Below the pieces are notes generated by a model, which saw nothing but the letters and a program-made list of their open reading frames with translations, was not told the origin of the DNA and ran no database searches. From Papaver somniferum (taxonomy: Eukaryota; Streptophyta; Magnoliopsida; Ranunculales; Papaveraceae), in contig NC_039363.1 of assembly GCF_003573695.1 (NCBI RefSeq), forward strand, positions 127,455,302 through 127,519,301: a stretch of 64,000 bases of DNA, written 5' to 3'. A program made the position numbers and the translations under genes. Positions 1 to 12,207 of the stretch are shown one piece after another (the stretch's first letter is position 1; the number at the start of each line of letters is the position of its first letter).

Positions 1-1648
1 TTAGAGAAGATAAAACTAAATACGATAGAACAAGTAAGATCAGAACACGTAACTACATAGAAAATAGTTGGGCCTGGCTTCACGAATCCAAAATGAAGTC
101 TTCAAGTCGTTAACCTATAATGGTTTTGGAAAAACCTAGATTAAAGGAGAATCGACTCTAGTCACAACTAGGACACAGGAAATTGCGGAGATTAGGTTTT
201 TACGGTTTCTAGAGTTCTCCCTTATATAGTCTTTCAAATCATGGTTTTCTTTCAATCAAAGCTAAGATAGCTTAGTAACAAAGCATTCAATATTCACTGT
301 TAGATAAAAACCTGAGTTGGCTCAATGGTGTTAACTTGTTATACACAAATGAAATATACCTTCATTTAGATATGGATAACCGTACCTAAACGTGTATATT
401 GAGTTGGCTCAATAACAGTTAACCGAAGTTAGCCATATGAATACTTTTATCTTCACCACATTCATCTAACACTTATAGATTAACTATGATGATCAATCAA
501 TCATGAAAGATAATCAAATGAATCTAATTGTGTTTCAAATAGAGTTGTTCAATTGTTCACTATTTTACAAAAATATATATGAACCAATTATTGAATCAAA
601 ATCGGATTGATTCGTAAGAATCAATTCATGAACATTAAGACACGATTTGCAAAGATTGCATTCCTTAATTCATAAATGTATTTGTTCATGAGTATGAAAA
701 ACATAGTTAACTGATTTTAGAACTTCAACCACTAAGTTTGCAAATAGGTACGCAAACTATAACTTCCGGAATTTGGTCTTGTCCAGCAGTTTGCAAACGC
801 GTATGCATATTGCTGTCCCGGACCTTAATTCAGGTACAACTGTGCGCATACTGGTATGCAAACTTGGTTCCCGAACTTTAACAGTTAAAACCGTTCGCAT
901 ACTAGGTATGAAAACAAGGTTTCCGGACCTGAATCATACCAAAACGGTTTGCATATTAGGTACGCATACTGTGCTGCATCAAGACAAAGGTTTTTGTTAT
1001 AAACTCTCATTTCAATCATTGAAACATCCTTAGAAGACGACAATAGCTGTCTCAGACAAATTATTAGCTTATAAGTAATTTTCAAGTGATCGAATGATCA
1101 ATACGAAACTTTCCGAGTCGATATCAAATGATTGTCTCACACAAATCATATAAGATGTTTCAAGGCAATTTTCACATGATCATCTTTTGACTTATTATTT
1201 AGTTTCCAACAAATAAATTATTTCCAACTAAACTCGTCAAGAATATGATGAATGTAGATAAAGCAAAAATCTTCCAACACATATTTTGAGAAATAGATAA
1301 CCGAGTTAAACTCAGCTCGAAATATCAAATGCGTATAATATAAAAGCCTATGTAGCTATACAACTTAGTCTCATTAGGAGATAGAATATAATAGACTTCT
1401 GAGTGATAGATAAGTTTTAGTCTCCACATACCTTTTGTTGATGAAGTTCCTCCAAGCTATCCTCAGTAGATCTTCGTCTTCAATCGATGAACGCCGTGAA
1501 GTCTAAATCTCAACTACACATTTTATCCTAATCCGAGACATAACTATAAGTATAATAGAAATCAAGACTTATAATTTTGATCAACTAAACTTGACAATCA
1601 AGCTTGAGATAGCAACGCTTGCGAGTTCGACTGAGCATTGCTCTAACA
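1..1648 (-). mobile_element. Partial copia-type LTR (family 1), cut by window edge
   Basis: This is the first 1.65 kb of a family-1 LTR read on the minus strand. Its TG start is the reverse complement of CTCTAACA at 1641-1648. It matches the LTRs at 25454, 44166, 52499 and 55543 throughout, including the block beginning TTAGAGAAGATA at base 1, which lies about 880 bp inside the intact LTR at 52499. No polypurine tract abuts base 1649; instead the gag of a forward element begins there. So this is either a solo LTR or the 5' LTR of an element running off the left edge, inserted into that gag. Confidence 0.85.
727..970 (-). repeat. Palindromic minisatellite of the family-1 LTR
   Basis: Degenerate units of roughly 55-60 bp, each built around a short palindrome of the type GTTTGCG - about 8 nt - CGCAAAC followed by a CCGGA-type word. 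The same array recurs at 26095-26360, 54085-54330 and 57165-57420. In the E1 3' LTR near 45515 it is reduced to about one unit. In element orientation it lies upstream of the LTR TATA box, that is, in the U3-like part. Confidence 0.75.
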
Positions 1649-2071
1649 GTTTAATTGTCCAACCTTTAGACAAAGAAAACGTTGTGTTGAGCCAACCTTT
1701 ATTTGTAAGGGTAGTACAAAACCTTTTCACAATTGTAACAGTTGTCAAAGGGATAATGTTATAAGGACAGATGACGGTCTTCGTTTTCCAATAAGAAGAA
1801 AGAGGGTACTGCAAAAGGAAAATCAGACTCTTCATCTATGGATGAAGAAAATTTTGGATCAGAAGGCTCAAACGTTCCTGGATACATTCATATCAATAAT
1901 CGTGTATCGGAACTCAATACCAGTATGAATAGACTCAAGCGAGGCATTAGAAAGGTAAAGAAGGCAGCATCATCAGGTAATTCTTGTATTCTTTATGTTG
2001 ATTCTCTTGAGACTAACTTATTTTTTTTTCAAGAAATAAAGGGAGAGAAAGTCAACACCTTTGATGAGTAG
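1649..2071 (+). pseudogene. E0 gag remnant (C-terminal part)
   Basis: The stretch aligns with the gag of E1. Residues PTFRQRKRCVEPTFICKGST, readable from about 1660, match RPTLRQEKCCDEPSIACNDN in E1. The segment from 1838 (HINNRVSELNTSMNRLKRGI) matches HINNRVSELKTSINRLKCSI. A frame change separates the two parts, so the gene is broken. Its upstream half, with the CCHC knuckle, is removed by the LTR ending at 1648. In the family this protein is the structural Gag of the retrotransposon particle; the part preserved here is the tail after the zinc knuckle, of unknown fold. Confidence 0.7.
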
Positions 2072-2135
2072 AATGCTCATCATGTTACAATTTGACTACT
2101 TTTGTTTGTGCCTTCTCCTTTCAAACCATGTAAGG

Positions 2136-3170
2136 TGATAGACGCATTTATGTGTCTATTTTGATCTCAATTACATGTATTGTTAGAGCTCAATTTCGTA
2201 CTTATTTGGTTATTTATGTATTTGTAAGTGTTTTATGAGAAATAAGCTTTAATATAGAAATTGGATCGAAAAGTGATATTTACACCCGGAAGAAAATTGC
2301 TAAGGGGCACTCCAGTTGATAAGGGGCACTCAAATGCTATTTACACCCAGATCTACTATTTGTACCCTAGACTAATGGCACCCCTAGTCTGGTTAGGGGG
2401 TATCTTCATCTAGTTCAAATGAAAATTTGGCGGGAATTTATTTTCTTGCCTGCGTGCTTTGCTGTGAAGAATTTGGGTGAGTTTACGTGGACTTTTTGAT
2501 GGACTTCAATCTGTATGGGCCTATTAATGTAGAACAGGGTTGGTAAATGTTTGGAATTCGATTAAAAAGTGAAGTTCACCGGACTTTCTTTAATTCAGGG
2601 AGGTGAGTTTCTCGGGTTTGTTTAGGTTGATTATGGGAAGTACGTGCGGCATAGAGAGGAGATAATATGATTAATTTCAAATAAGGAAGGCATGGAAGCT
2701 GTAGCACGTGGTTGAAAACCAAAAGAAAGAAACAAATCTCGTTATATTTGGTGATTTCGTAAAACAGGTAAGTTAGAGATTACGAGATTCTGGAAGGACT
2801 AGTTTTGGAAGTTGCGTACAATTTTGGAGAGTATATTGTACCAGGATTCTGTTATACTGAGTTGGAGGGTCTGGATAAGCATCAAAGACGAATAAACAAA
2901 GAAAGAAGAATAGAGTTTTACGTAACTTGGCCGTGGGGCGAAGAAACAAGATATCCGAGATATTCATGGGATTTATTCAACTTGTGGTGTATATAAGAGC
3001 TTTGGAGAATCTCAGAGAGGCAGTCGAGAGTTTGGGGTCGATATGGAGGGTTAGGAGACTGCAGAGACAGAGAAATAATGGTTACAGGAAAGTACCTTGC
3101 TGCTGCTGAAGAAGAAGGAGACGAAAAACATTGACACACACAGACAGTCGCAGTTCTGCTACACCAGAGA
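2136..3170 (+). repeat. Truncated LTR, unit A of the tandem array
   Basis: This is the first 1.03 kb of the LTR family whose complete copy is 12208-13832. It contains a TATA-like TATATAAG at 2990-2997. At about 3170 it jumps from LTR sequence into the internal region, skipping the LTR 3' end and the primer site. Short open frames inside it recur in units B and C only because the DNA is repeated. Confidence 0.8.
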
Positions 3171-3653
3171 ATAAATATTAACACTTGGATAGCATTATGT
3201 GTGTGTTCTCCCTGTCTCCGTCGCCTAAACAAGCATGGAAAGCAGGATCTACGGGAATTACCATGTAAGATGCTGACAAGAAGCATGCGCTTGGATCCAC
3301 AAGATCTAATCATGTTGTTACAAAATATAAAAAAATGGAAAAATGGAAAAATTAAAAGTTTAATATTATTCAATGTAATTGACCGTTGGTTCCCTTGTAT
3401 ATGCCAAACGAGTTGATCTAGAATTAGGATTGTCGACCACTGGTTCCCTTGTATATGCCAGTTGCGTTGATATTAGTCAGACCAGTTTCTCAGTCCATTA
3501 GGATAGGTTCATTTTCGCAGTGGCCTTCAGACAAATATGAGAAACACCGTTCACCTAGTCAACATCAAAACCATTTATGTTTTTCTCTATATCCATCTCT
3601 TAATCTATCCATGTGATTTGTTGACTCCAGATATTTATGTCCATAGTGTGACT
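3171..3653 (+). repeat. Internal non-coding part of unit A, left of the nested element
   Basis: Non-coding internal sequence whose beginning (CACTTGGATAG, about 3181) also occurs in the minus-strand element near 5808 and in unit B at 11360. It continues after the nested element at 9947-10311. I see no gene in it. Confidence 0.7.
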
Positions 3654-5121
3654 TGATTGGGATGTCGTAGGCTAAACAAATTAATAAATATATTTCCCAC
3701 TAACTAACTGGTAATATAACGGTAGTAAGAGATCGTTCCCACAGAGAGCTGTGTAATTGATATGTTATTTGATCAGCAAGATAAAGTAAATAACAAAAGG
3801 GGGGTTTTGGTTGTGGGATAAATAAAAAGACAATAAGAATAAAAGGATGATTAAGGAATCCTTCGCCGTTACCAAGCGATAGCTGGATTAATATACTTAT
3901 CTATCGTTCGTAAGAACCATGCATCACCAACTGTAGAATAACAACTAGCTCAGTGTTATCCCCAAAAATCCTTTTACCACGGATACGGAAGCTCTCCAAT
4001 ATCAGATTCTATTCAACCGAACCACCAAGTAGTATCTCACTCAAGGTGTAATCCAATCGAACGCTTTAATCTTTGTGAATTAGGTTAATCCCAGTAGTTA
4101 AACTCTTAGCTCAAGGTTTACTTGTTGGTATTGTTTTCACACACGATTTCTCCACAGAATCCCTCTGTAAGGTCTCGCGATTTATACTTGTGTAGAGATT
4201 TATTCGACGATTACTTATCTCCTAACTTCTACTAGTAATAGAACGATCAATAGATCGATCTAGCGTGCACTCCAAATCAATCTAAGAACCATTCATAAAC
4301 CCTAGATATGGTAAATACAAACGATGATGATAAAAACTCTCAATAGATTTGTATTATTAATAAAGCTTCATGCTTAGAACATTGAATTCATCCTTAATCA
4401 ACAAAGGATTTAGCTACTCATATTACAAAGAAGATGATAATAGTGGTTTACCCCTAAAGGGGTAAACCATAGGTATTGATGTAGAACTTATGATATCAGA
4501 TTATCGATAGATGATTCTTTTACATAACCTAATACCTTTTTATAGGTTTACATTGCTTGGTCTTCATGTATCCTAGTCGGTTAAGGAACCCGACCCGAAA
4601 TAACGATCCCAAACGTGACCTTAGGCCTTCCAAGGTATGAATACACGTTTCCCTACTTGCTAAGTACGCGTACCTAAAATTCCCGCAGATATTTTCGGAA
4701 CTTGGGTCGTATGTGTACCCTCTTGTCTTCGGTATTCAATAAAAACTCGTTTTGGCCACAACTTATTCGTCCGAACTCGGAATGACCTTATTCTTTTTGA
4801 ATTATTTTTATATTTCAATTATCTTCAAGATGGGGATGAGAAATCCTTAATTTGAATGAGTTAAGATTGGTCTTTGGCCCTTCTCTTGATTTTGAGCGTT
4901 TTGCTCCTTTTCGTCGCACTTCTTCAACTTCTCTTGGACTTGGGTACTTGGAATACTTCTCTTCTTAGATCTTTTTTCAGCACTTTGTAGCTACTTTTTA
5001 TATGATTTACCTAGTAGAGACAACTAGATAAAACCAAAGTAATAATACGAAAATATGCAAGAATAATAACTTAAACAAGTATGGAATAGGCACTAAAATC
5101 ATATGAATTATGCACTTATCA
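3654..5121 (-). repeat. 3' LTR of element N1
   Basis: 1468 bp, matching 8464-9941 along its length. In element orientation it begins TGATAAGTGCATAATTC and ends near GACATCCCAATCA. It is the 3' LTR because the polypurine tract lies at 5122-5136. Confidence 0.88.
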
Positions 5122-5136
5122 AATTCCCCACACTTA
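5122..5136 (-). other. Polypurine tract of element N1
   Basis: On the minus strand this reads TAAGTGTGGGGAATT, directly abutting the LTR start TGATAAG. It is the expected plus-strand primer of an LTR element. Confidence 0.75.
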
Positions 5137-6994
5137 GCTTTTGATAGTACTCGAGCAAACTAAATAAAACTAATCCAAAATACAACAACTTCATCTCGTT
5201 GAGGATACGGTTACACTTAGCATGTATAACAAGCCTTTAAACCCCCTAGGTGTCCCTAGTGGACGAGTTACAGTCTCGTGAGGGCTTACGAGAGATATAC
5301 CCACAAAACCTACTACAATTTCTCGCCTTGGAAGAACTCATAAGGATAGACACAAAGTATAAATCCAAATAATTATATTGCATATGTTCTTTAGTTGCAA
5401 ACATCCCACATACATTCCAATCATCACACGAAAGCAATTACTTACGTGTGACATTCAACCTGATTGCAAAACTCTACTAAGATAGTCATTGTACTTGTTG
5501 CAATATTAGTTACAACAATCGCATACTGAAATCACATGGATAGATAAGAAAATGGAAATAGAAAAGTGAAGTGTGCAAATGTTGACTAAAGTGAAAGATG
5601 TTACCCACAATACTTATATGAATATCGTCAAAGGATATATAGTTATAGCGCAATAATTGAGATAAGCACCCATTTAACTCGACCACATGATTAGATACTC
5701 TAAGCGCATGTTTCCTTTCAGCAAGTACGTGATATTTCCTTGGATCCTGTGTTCCATGCTTGTTTAGGTGACGGAGACAGGGACAACGTTTCACACATAC
5801 TGCTATCCAAGTGTCAAGAACGTCATCAATAGTCTTTTTGACTTGCTATATAATGATGATATGGTTTTTGTTTTCATCGACTACATGATTAGTCCACAAT
5901 TCCGGACCTATCATTTATTAGTGTCAATAAATGAAGATGAGCCTTATTTTATATTTTTTTTCTTTTTTTTTCTTTTTCTTTTTTCCCCCCTGCTCACTCT
6001 TAATAAGTGTATGACAATTGTCTACGGGTCTTTTATATACTCAACCAATGATTACCTTGCTACAATATCCACGGCAGTATCAGGATCCCACCAAATCACT
6101 TTAGAGAAACATAAAACTGCAAAAATAAAAAGAAAGTGATTCAGTAATGATTAATTGCGAGGATGAATCTTTCAAACGACTACCATACCTGAGTTCCGCA
6201 TTCAATTATGAACATATATAATTAAGGATTATAGAATGACAAAATGGAACTCAATCTATAGATGTAAGAACTGTTTCAACCTAAAAAGGTTTAGTGTGTC
6301 ATCCTAAATAGCTCATAATTAACTCCAAAAGATGAAGTCTCAAGAATGCAAGAAATCAAAGAGTATTGTTTATTTATCTTATATGCAATCCAAACAGGCT
6401 TAACTACTCCCCCACACTTAAACTCAACATTGTCCTCAATGTTCAAAACCGAAAATTCTGATTTCTGACATAACAGCCCTGAAAAACTCGAAAACTGTAC
6501 AAATGGGTAGAGAAATAGGAAAAACATCCTAAACAAAAGTTGTTCGCCTACGCCTTTTCTAAAAGGTTTAAAAATATCACAGTATTTCGATAAATGGTCT
6601 GACTTTTATGGCTTCCAGACTGACTGACATGCAATCTGTAAAAAGTTTTGGAAAGTACTGAAGCTCAAATGTCCAGGCCAATCGGTCCAACTTAACAGAC
6701 TCCAAATTCAGATTTTCTTTTTTGAAAAGAAAAATGAGTCTGTCTTATTTAAAATTTGTGGTCAACCACTCAATCGGACTCCGAATGAAGTCTCGAGAAA
6801 TGTTTTCGTGACAAGTGCGTAGTCAGAATTTTCTGACGAGAATTCGTCAAAACTTTCACTATAGATTTAGGACTTTGTAAAATTCAAGATGGAAATGCAA
6901 TATATGATATGAAAAACTAAGAAAAATAAAAATAACAGGGATAGAGATATAAAACCGATGGGTTGCCTCTCATGCAACGCTTGGTTTAACGTCG
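5137..6994 (-). other. Non-coding 3' interior of element N1
   Basis: About 1.9 kb without a convincing gene. The part at 5690-5810 (minus strand) matches the internal region of the tandem array (3180-3300 and 11360-11480). A T-rich tract occupies 5946-5990. A hairpin (AACATTG-TCCT-CAATGTT, 6426-6443) lies beside a C-run at 6407-6420. Confidence 0.6.
6426..6443 (-). other. Conserved hairpin next to an internal polypurine-like tract (N1)
   Basis: Perfect 7 bp arms, AACATTG and CAATGTT, with a 4-base loop. On the minus strand the hairpin is followed at once by a purine/G-rich tract (6407-6420). The same pair of signals occurs in the two other gypsy-type elements at 19339-19356 and 29605-29622. 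Confidence 0.65.
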
Positions 6995-8353
6995 TCAGCC
7001 CGACGTTATTGTCATCGTCCGTACACCAATTTTGAAAATTTGGTAATCCTTCCAAATAACAATCTGCAATTCAAATAATAACTTCACAAAAACGTTAGCA
7101 CAAAACATAAATATTGAATATATCACTTTATTGAAGTTTCCCCCACACTTAGTTCTTTCTACACTCGGAAGTGGATAGAGAACATAGAATTCGGGAACTT
7201 CAAAAGGTTCCTCAGCTTGGTGAACCTGCACAATACTTGAATTAAACAAATCAAGTGGTGGATACTTAGAAGCAAAATAATACGTTAAAACTTTGGAAGC
7301 ACACAACTCCAATCCTAAGTGAGGTATTTTCCTAAAAGTCGGGTTAACAACTCTTTTAGAATCTACTTCGATTAAAGATAGAGGATCAATAGATATGGAA
7401 TTAAGCAAAGGATTAGACAAACCTTGTATCGGATCCCCATCTTTCTTAATTAACAATGAATTATTTACCTCAAGTATATCGTGGTCCTCTATCGAACTAT
7501 TATCTAGCTCGATTGGGTCTTCCACGACTTCAATCAATTTGGTTTCATTCTCAATCTCAATCTCTTCAACACTCTCGTCATCTGAATCGAATTTCGCTCT
7601 CAGGAACTCTTCTTCAGTATAGATTTTGGGATATTCTGTATGAGTATCAGTCGAGGGAATAATCGGTTCTACTTATTGCAAATCAGCCGGATTAAAAACA
7701 TTATAATATGGATGTTCATTGTAACGTTGATATGCATTTGAGTATGTCACACGGTTCATAAAAATGGTTCGGTCATACCAAGGCTCCTCCTTTTGAATAT
7801 GCGAATGATCGTTATAAAGATCCGGAGTTGGAATAACTTCATCATTGTTACATGGACTTTCCAAAGGTTTCTCATCTCCAAAATACTTGTTGTCATCCCT
7901 TGGAATTTCAGAATTAGTTTGGTTTTGAGGCCAAACTTCTTCTTCATTCATTGTCTCACCGAGTTGAGCAATTTGTATCTTTAAGTTTTTTATATTCCTT
8001 TGAATTTCTTGGAGCTTCTCATCTTGATTATGGTAATATTGAACTATTTTTCCATGCAACTCCTCCATCATGGTACACATTCGTTCTGTGACACTCGAAG
8101 AAATAGGATTAGTAGCATAACTATCATCCCATCCTTGTGATTGTTCACTTACATGCCCGTCATAAGGTTGTTGACATGTATGAGAATATCCGTAAGGTTC
8201 CATGGGATATTGATCATAGCCAAAAGATTGGTTTTGATTATACCCATAGGATGGTTGGTAGTTATCATAGGAATGAGATTGAAAACCATATTGATTACCA
8301 CTGTTGTATGATTGATCTTGTGTACCATACATGTTATTTCCATAAGGAAACAT
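6995..8353 (-). pseudogene. Element-borne ORF of N1, Tyr/Asn/Gln-rich, one in-frame stop
   Basis: Two reading frames (8353-7673 and 7672-6995) are in the same phase and separated by a single TAA at 7673-7675, so the ancestral protein was about 452 residues. The start ATG is 88 bp downstream of the primer site, the position normally held by gag. In order: a low-complexity Tyr/Asn/Gln/Ser-rich N-terminus (residues about 1-85, e.g. MFPYGNNMYGTQDQSYNSGN), a probable coiled coil (about 90-140), an acidic linker, the motif RKIPHLGLELCASK, and a hydrophobic stretch near the C-terminus (IYSIFMFCANVFVKLLFEL). No zinc knuckle or enzyme motif is seen. A related ORF occurs in N2 (19508-21147). Function is unknown; a gag replacement or accessory protein is only an inference. 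Confidence 0.65.
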
Positions 8354-8440
8354 GAAGACTCACAAGAAAAGAAAATAAAAACAAATATCTAAAAAAAAAG
8401 TAAAACAAGCTAAACAAATAGCAAATCAATTAGCGACTGC

Positions 8441-8458
8441 TCCCCAGCAGCGGCGCCA
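8441..8458 (-). other. Primer-binding site of element N1
   Basis: The minus strand reads TGGCGCCGCTGCTGGGGA a few bases downstream of the 5' LTR. TGGCGCC-type sites complementary to a tRNA 3' end are typical of plant Tat/Ogre- and Athila-like Ty3/gypsy elements. Confidence 0.8.
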
Positions 8459-8463
8459 AAATT

Positions 8464-9941
8464 TTATTGGGCTGTCGCAGGCTCAACAAATTAATAAATA
8501 TATTTCTCACTAATTAACTGGTAATATAGCGGTAGTAAGAGATCGTTCCCACAGAGAGCTGTGTAATTAGTATGTTATTTGATCAACAAGATAAAGTAAA
8601 TAACAAAATGGGGGTTTTGGTTGTGAGATAAATAAAAAGACAATAAGAATAAAATGATGATTAAGGAATCCTTCGTCGTTACCAAACGATAGCTGGATTA
8701 GTATACTTATATATCGTTCGTAATAACCATGCATCACCAACCGTAGAATAACAACTAGCTCAGTGTTATCCCCAAAACTCCTTTTACCATGGATACGGAA
8801 GCTCTCCAATATCAGATTCTATTCAACCGAACCACCAAGTAGTAGCTCACTCAAGGTGTAATCCAATCGAACGCTTAAAGATTTGTGAATTAGGCTAATC
8901 TCAGTAGTTAAACTCTTATCTCAAGGTTTACTTGCTGGTGTTGTTTTCACACACGATTTCTCCACAGAATCCCTCTGTAAGGTCTTGCGATTTCTACTTG
9001 TGTAGATAGTTATTCGACGATTACTTATCTCCTAACTTCTACTGCAATAGAACGATCAATAGATCAATCTAGCGTGCACTCCAAATCAATCTAAGAACCA
9101 TTCATAAACCCTAGATATGGTAAACACAAACGATGATGATAAAAACTCTCAATAGATTTGTATTATTAATAAAGCTTCACGCTTAGAACATTGAATTCAT
9201 CCTTAATCAACAAAGGATTTAGCTACTCATATTACAAAAAAGATGATAATGGTGGTTTCCCCCTAAAGTGGTAAACCCTAGATTTTGATGTAGAACTTGT
9301 GATATCAGATTATCGATAAATGATTCTTTTATATAACCTAATACCTTTTTATAGGTTTACATTGCTTGGTCTTCACGTATCCTAGTCGGTTAAGGAACCC
9401 GACCCGAAATAACGAAATAATGATCCCAAACGTGACCTTAGCCCTTCCAAGGTATGAATACACGTTTTCCTACTTGCTAAGTACGCGTACCTCAAATTCC
9501 CGCAGATATTTTCGGAACTTGGGTATGCGTACCCTCTTGTCTTCGGTATTCAATAAAAACTCGTTTTGGCCACAACTTCTTCGTCCGAACTCGGAATGAC
9601 CTCATTCTTTTGAATTATTTTTATCTTTAAATTATATTCAAGATGTAGATGAGAAATCCTTAATTTGAATGAGTTAAGATCGGTATTTGGCCCTTCTCTT
9701 GATTTTGAGCGTTTTGCTCTTTTTCGTCGCACTTCTTCAACTTCTCTTTGACTTGGGCACTTGGATACTTGGAATACTTATCTTCTTATCTCTTTTCAGC
9801 ATTTTGTATCTCCTTTTTAGATGATTCACCTAATAGATACAAATAAGAGAAAACCAAAGTAATAATACGAAAATATGCAAGAATAATAGCTTAAACAAGT
9901 ATGGAATGGGCACTAAAATCATATGAATTATGCACTTATCA
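8464..9941 (-). repeat. 5' LTR of element N1
   Basis: 1478 bp, the partner of 3654-5121 with scattered substitutions and small indels. It is the 5' LTR because the primer site lies immediately to its left on the plus-strand map. CA at 9940-9941 is followed by the target duplication. Confidence 0.88.
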
Positions 9942-9946
9942 CGACT

Positions 9947-10311
9947 ATCAGATTAGAGCTCTGTCACTTATATATGAATTTTAGTATGCTTGAGTGCAAA
10001 CTCGTGTACAACAATTGGAATTTCGCATCAGGGTACTTCCTCCTATAGTCAATGAGAGTATGCCAACCAAGGAGATTCTTTAGTGTTGTTCCAAGGTTCT
10101 GGGTAGATAGCTAGGGTTTGGAGTAAAGGTTTTGTGGGTATATCTCTGGTAAGCCCTCCCGAGACTATAACTCGGCAATTAGGGCCACCTAGGGGTTCAA
10201 AGGCTTGTTGCACATGCTAAGTGCAATCGCGATGCATGCGATTGTGAGTTAGGATTTTATTTTGTAGATTTGATTTGGTCTGGACTAGCAAATAATAAGT
10301 TTGGGGGTATT
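9947..10311 (+). repeat. Internal part of unit A, right of N1, ending in the polypurine tract
   Basis: It continues the interior interrupted at 3653 and matches 11850-12207 of unit B, and, on the minus strand, the 3' interior of N3 around 28624-28935. It ends AAGTTTGGGGGTATT (10297-10311) directly before LTR B. Confidence 0.8.
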
Positions 10312-11350
10312 TGATAGACGTATTTATGTGTCTATTTTGATCTGAATCACATGTATTGTTAGTGCTCAATTTCATACTTATTTGGTTATTTATGTATTTT
10401 TAGGTGTTTTATGAGAAATAAGCTTTAACGGAGAAAGTGGCTCGAAAAGTGATATTTACACCCGGAAGAAAATTGCTAAGGGGCACTCCAGTTGATAAGG
10501 GGTACTCAAATGCTATTTGCACCCAGATCTATTATTGTACCCCAGAGTAATGACACCCCTACTTTGGTTAGGGGGCATCTTCATCTTCCCTATTTCAAAT
10601 GAAAATTTGGCGGGAATTTATTTTCTTGCCTGCGTGCTTTGCTGTGAAGAATTTGGGTGAGTTTACGTGGACTTTTTCATGGACTTCAATCCGTATGGGC
10701 TTGTTAACGTAAAACAGGGTTGGTAAATGTTTGGAATTCGATTAAAAAGTGAAGTTCACCGGACTTTCTTTAATTCAGGGAGGTGAGTTTCTCGGGTTTG
10801 TTTAGGTTGATTATGGGAAGTACGTGCGGCATGGAGAGGAGATAATATGATTAGTTTCAAATAAGGAAGGTAGGGAAGTTGTAACACGTGGTTGAAAACC
10901 AAAAGAAATAAATAAATCTCGTTATATTTGGTGATTTCCTAAAACGGGGAAGTTAGAGATTACGGGATTCTTGAAGGATTAGTTTTGGAAGTTGCGTTCA
11001 ATTTTGGAGAGTATATTGTACCAGGATTCTGTTATACTGAGTTGGAGGGTCTGGATAAGCATCAAAGACGAATAAACAAAGAAAGAAGAGGAGAGTTTTA
11101 GTAACTTGGCCGTGGGGAGAAGAAACAAGATATCCGAGATATTCTTGGGATTTATCCAACCTGGGGTATATATAAGAGCTTTGGAGAATCTCAGAGAGGC
11201 AGTCGAGATTTTGGGGTCGATACGGAGGCTTAGGAGACTGCAGAGGCGGAGAAATAAGGGTTACAGGAAAGTACCATGCTGCTGCTGAAGAAGAAGGAGA
11301 CGAAGAACATTGATGCACACAGACAGTCGCAGTTCTGCTACACCAGAGAA
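10312..11350 (+). repeat. Truncated LTR, unit B of the tandem array
   Basis: It has the same extent and the same 3' breakpoint as unit A. The TATA-like TATATATAAG is at 11167-11176. A shared breakpoint in A and B means the deletion came before the tandem duplication. Confidence 0.8.
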
Positions 11351-12207
11351 TAAATATTAACACTTGGATAGAAATATGTGTGTGTTCTCCCTGTCTCCGT
11401 CGCCTAAACAAGCTTGGAACGTAGGATCCACGAGAATTACCATGTAAGATGCTGAAAAGAAGCATGCGCTTGGATCCGCAAGATCTAATCATGTTGTTCA
11501 AAAAAAAATTAAAAATTAAAAATTAAAAAATAGAAAAATTAAAAGTTTAATATTATTTAATGTAATTGACCGATGGTTCCCTTGTATATGTCAGACGAGT
11601 TGATCTAGAATTAGGATTGTCGATCACTAGTTCCCTTGTATATGCCAGTTGTGTTGATATTAGTTAGACCAGTATCTCAGTCCATTAGGATATGTTCATT
11701 TTGGCAGTGGCCTTCAAACAAATATGAGAAACACCGTTCACCTAGTCAACATCAAAACCATCTATGTTTTTCTCTATATTCATCTCTTAATCTATCCATG
11801 TGATTTTTTGACTCCGGATATTGATGTCCATAGTGCGAATATCTGAGTAGAGATCTGTCACTTATATATGAATTTTAGTATGCTTGAGTGCAAACTCGTG
11901 TACATCAATTGGAATTTTGCATCAGAGGGTACTTCCTCATGTAGCCAATGAGAGTATGCCAACCAAGGAGATTCTTTAGTGCTGTTCCAAGGTTCTGCGT
12001 AGATAGATAGGGTTTGAAGTAAAGATTTTGTGGGTATACCTCTGGTAATCCCTCCCGAGACTATAACTCGGCCACTAGGGCCACTTAGGGGTTCAAAGGC
12101 TTGTTGCACATGCTACGTGCAATCGCGATTCCTGCGACAGTGAGTTAGGATTTTATTTTGTAGATTTGATTTGGTCGGGACTAGCAAATAATAAGTTTGG
12201 GGGTATT
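11351..12207 (+). repeat. Internal part of unit B, with the empty N1 target site
   Basis: 857 bp of non-coding interior ending in the polypurine tract (12193-12207). At about 11837-11850 it carries the uninterrupted equivalent of the N1 insertion site. No gene is seen. Confidence 0.8.

Larger units (their letters stand above)
3654..9941 (-). mobile_element. Nested gypsy-type element N1, minus strand, non-autonomous
   Basis: A 6.3 kb element with 1.47 kb LTRs (3654-5121 and 8464-9941), flanked by TGACT (3649-3653) and CGACT (9942-9946). Read on the minus strand it has a primer site (TGGCGCCGCTGCTGGGGA), then one long degraded ORF, a hairpin plus G-run motif, a T-rich tract on the plus strand and a terminal polypurine tract. 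No protease, reverse transcriptase or integrase could be recognised in the 3.3 kb interior. Unit B of the host array (11831-11850) preserves the empty target site, which confirms the insertion. Confidence 0.88.

Noticed and set aside
2927..3109. A small protein conserved in three places (2927, 11106 and the equivalent in unit C)
   Set aside because: The frames repeat only because the LTR is repeated; the frame is broken in unit C and the opposite strand is equally open.
6407..6443. A Rho-independent terminator-like stem with a run
   Set aside because: The hairpin is followed by a purine run, not a U run, on the element strand, and the context is a eukaryotic retroelement.
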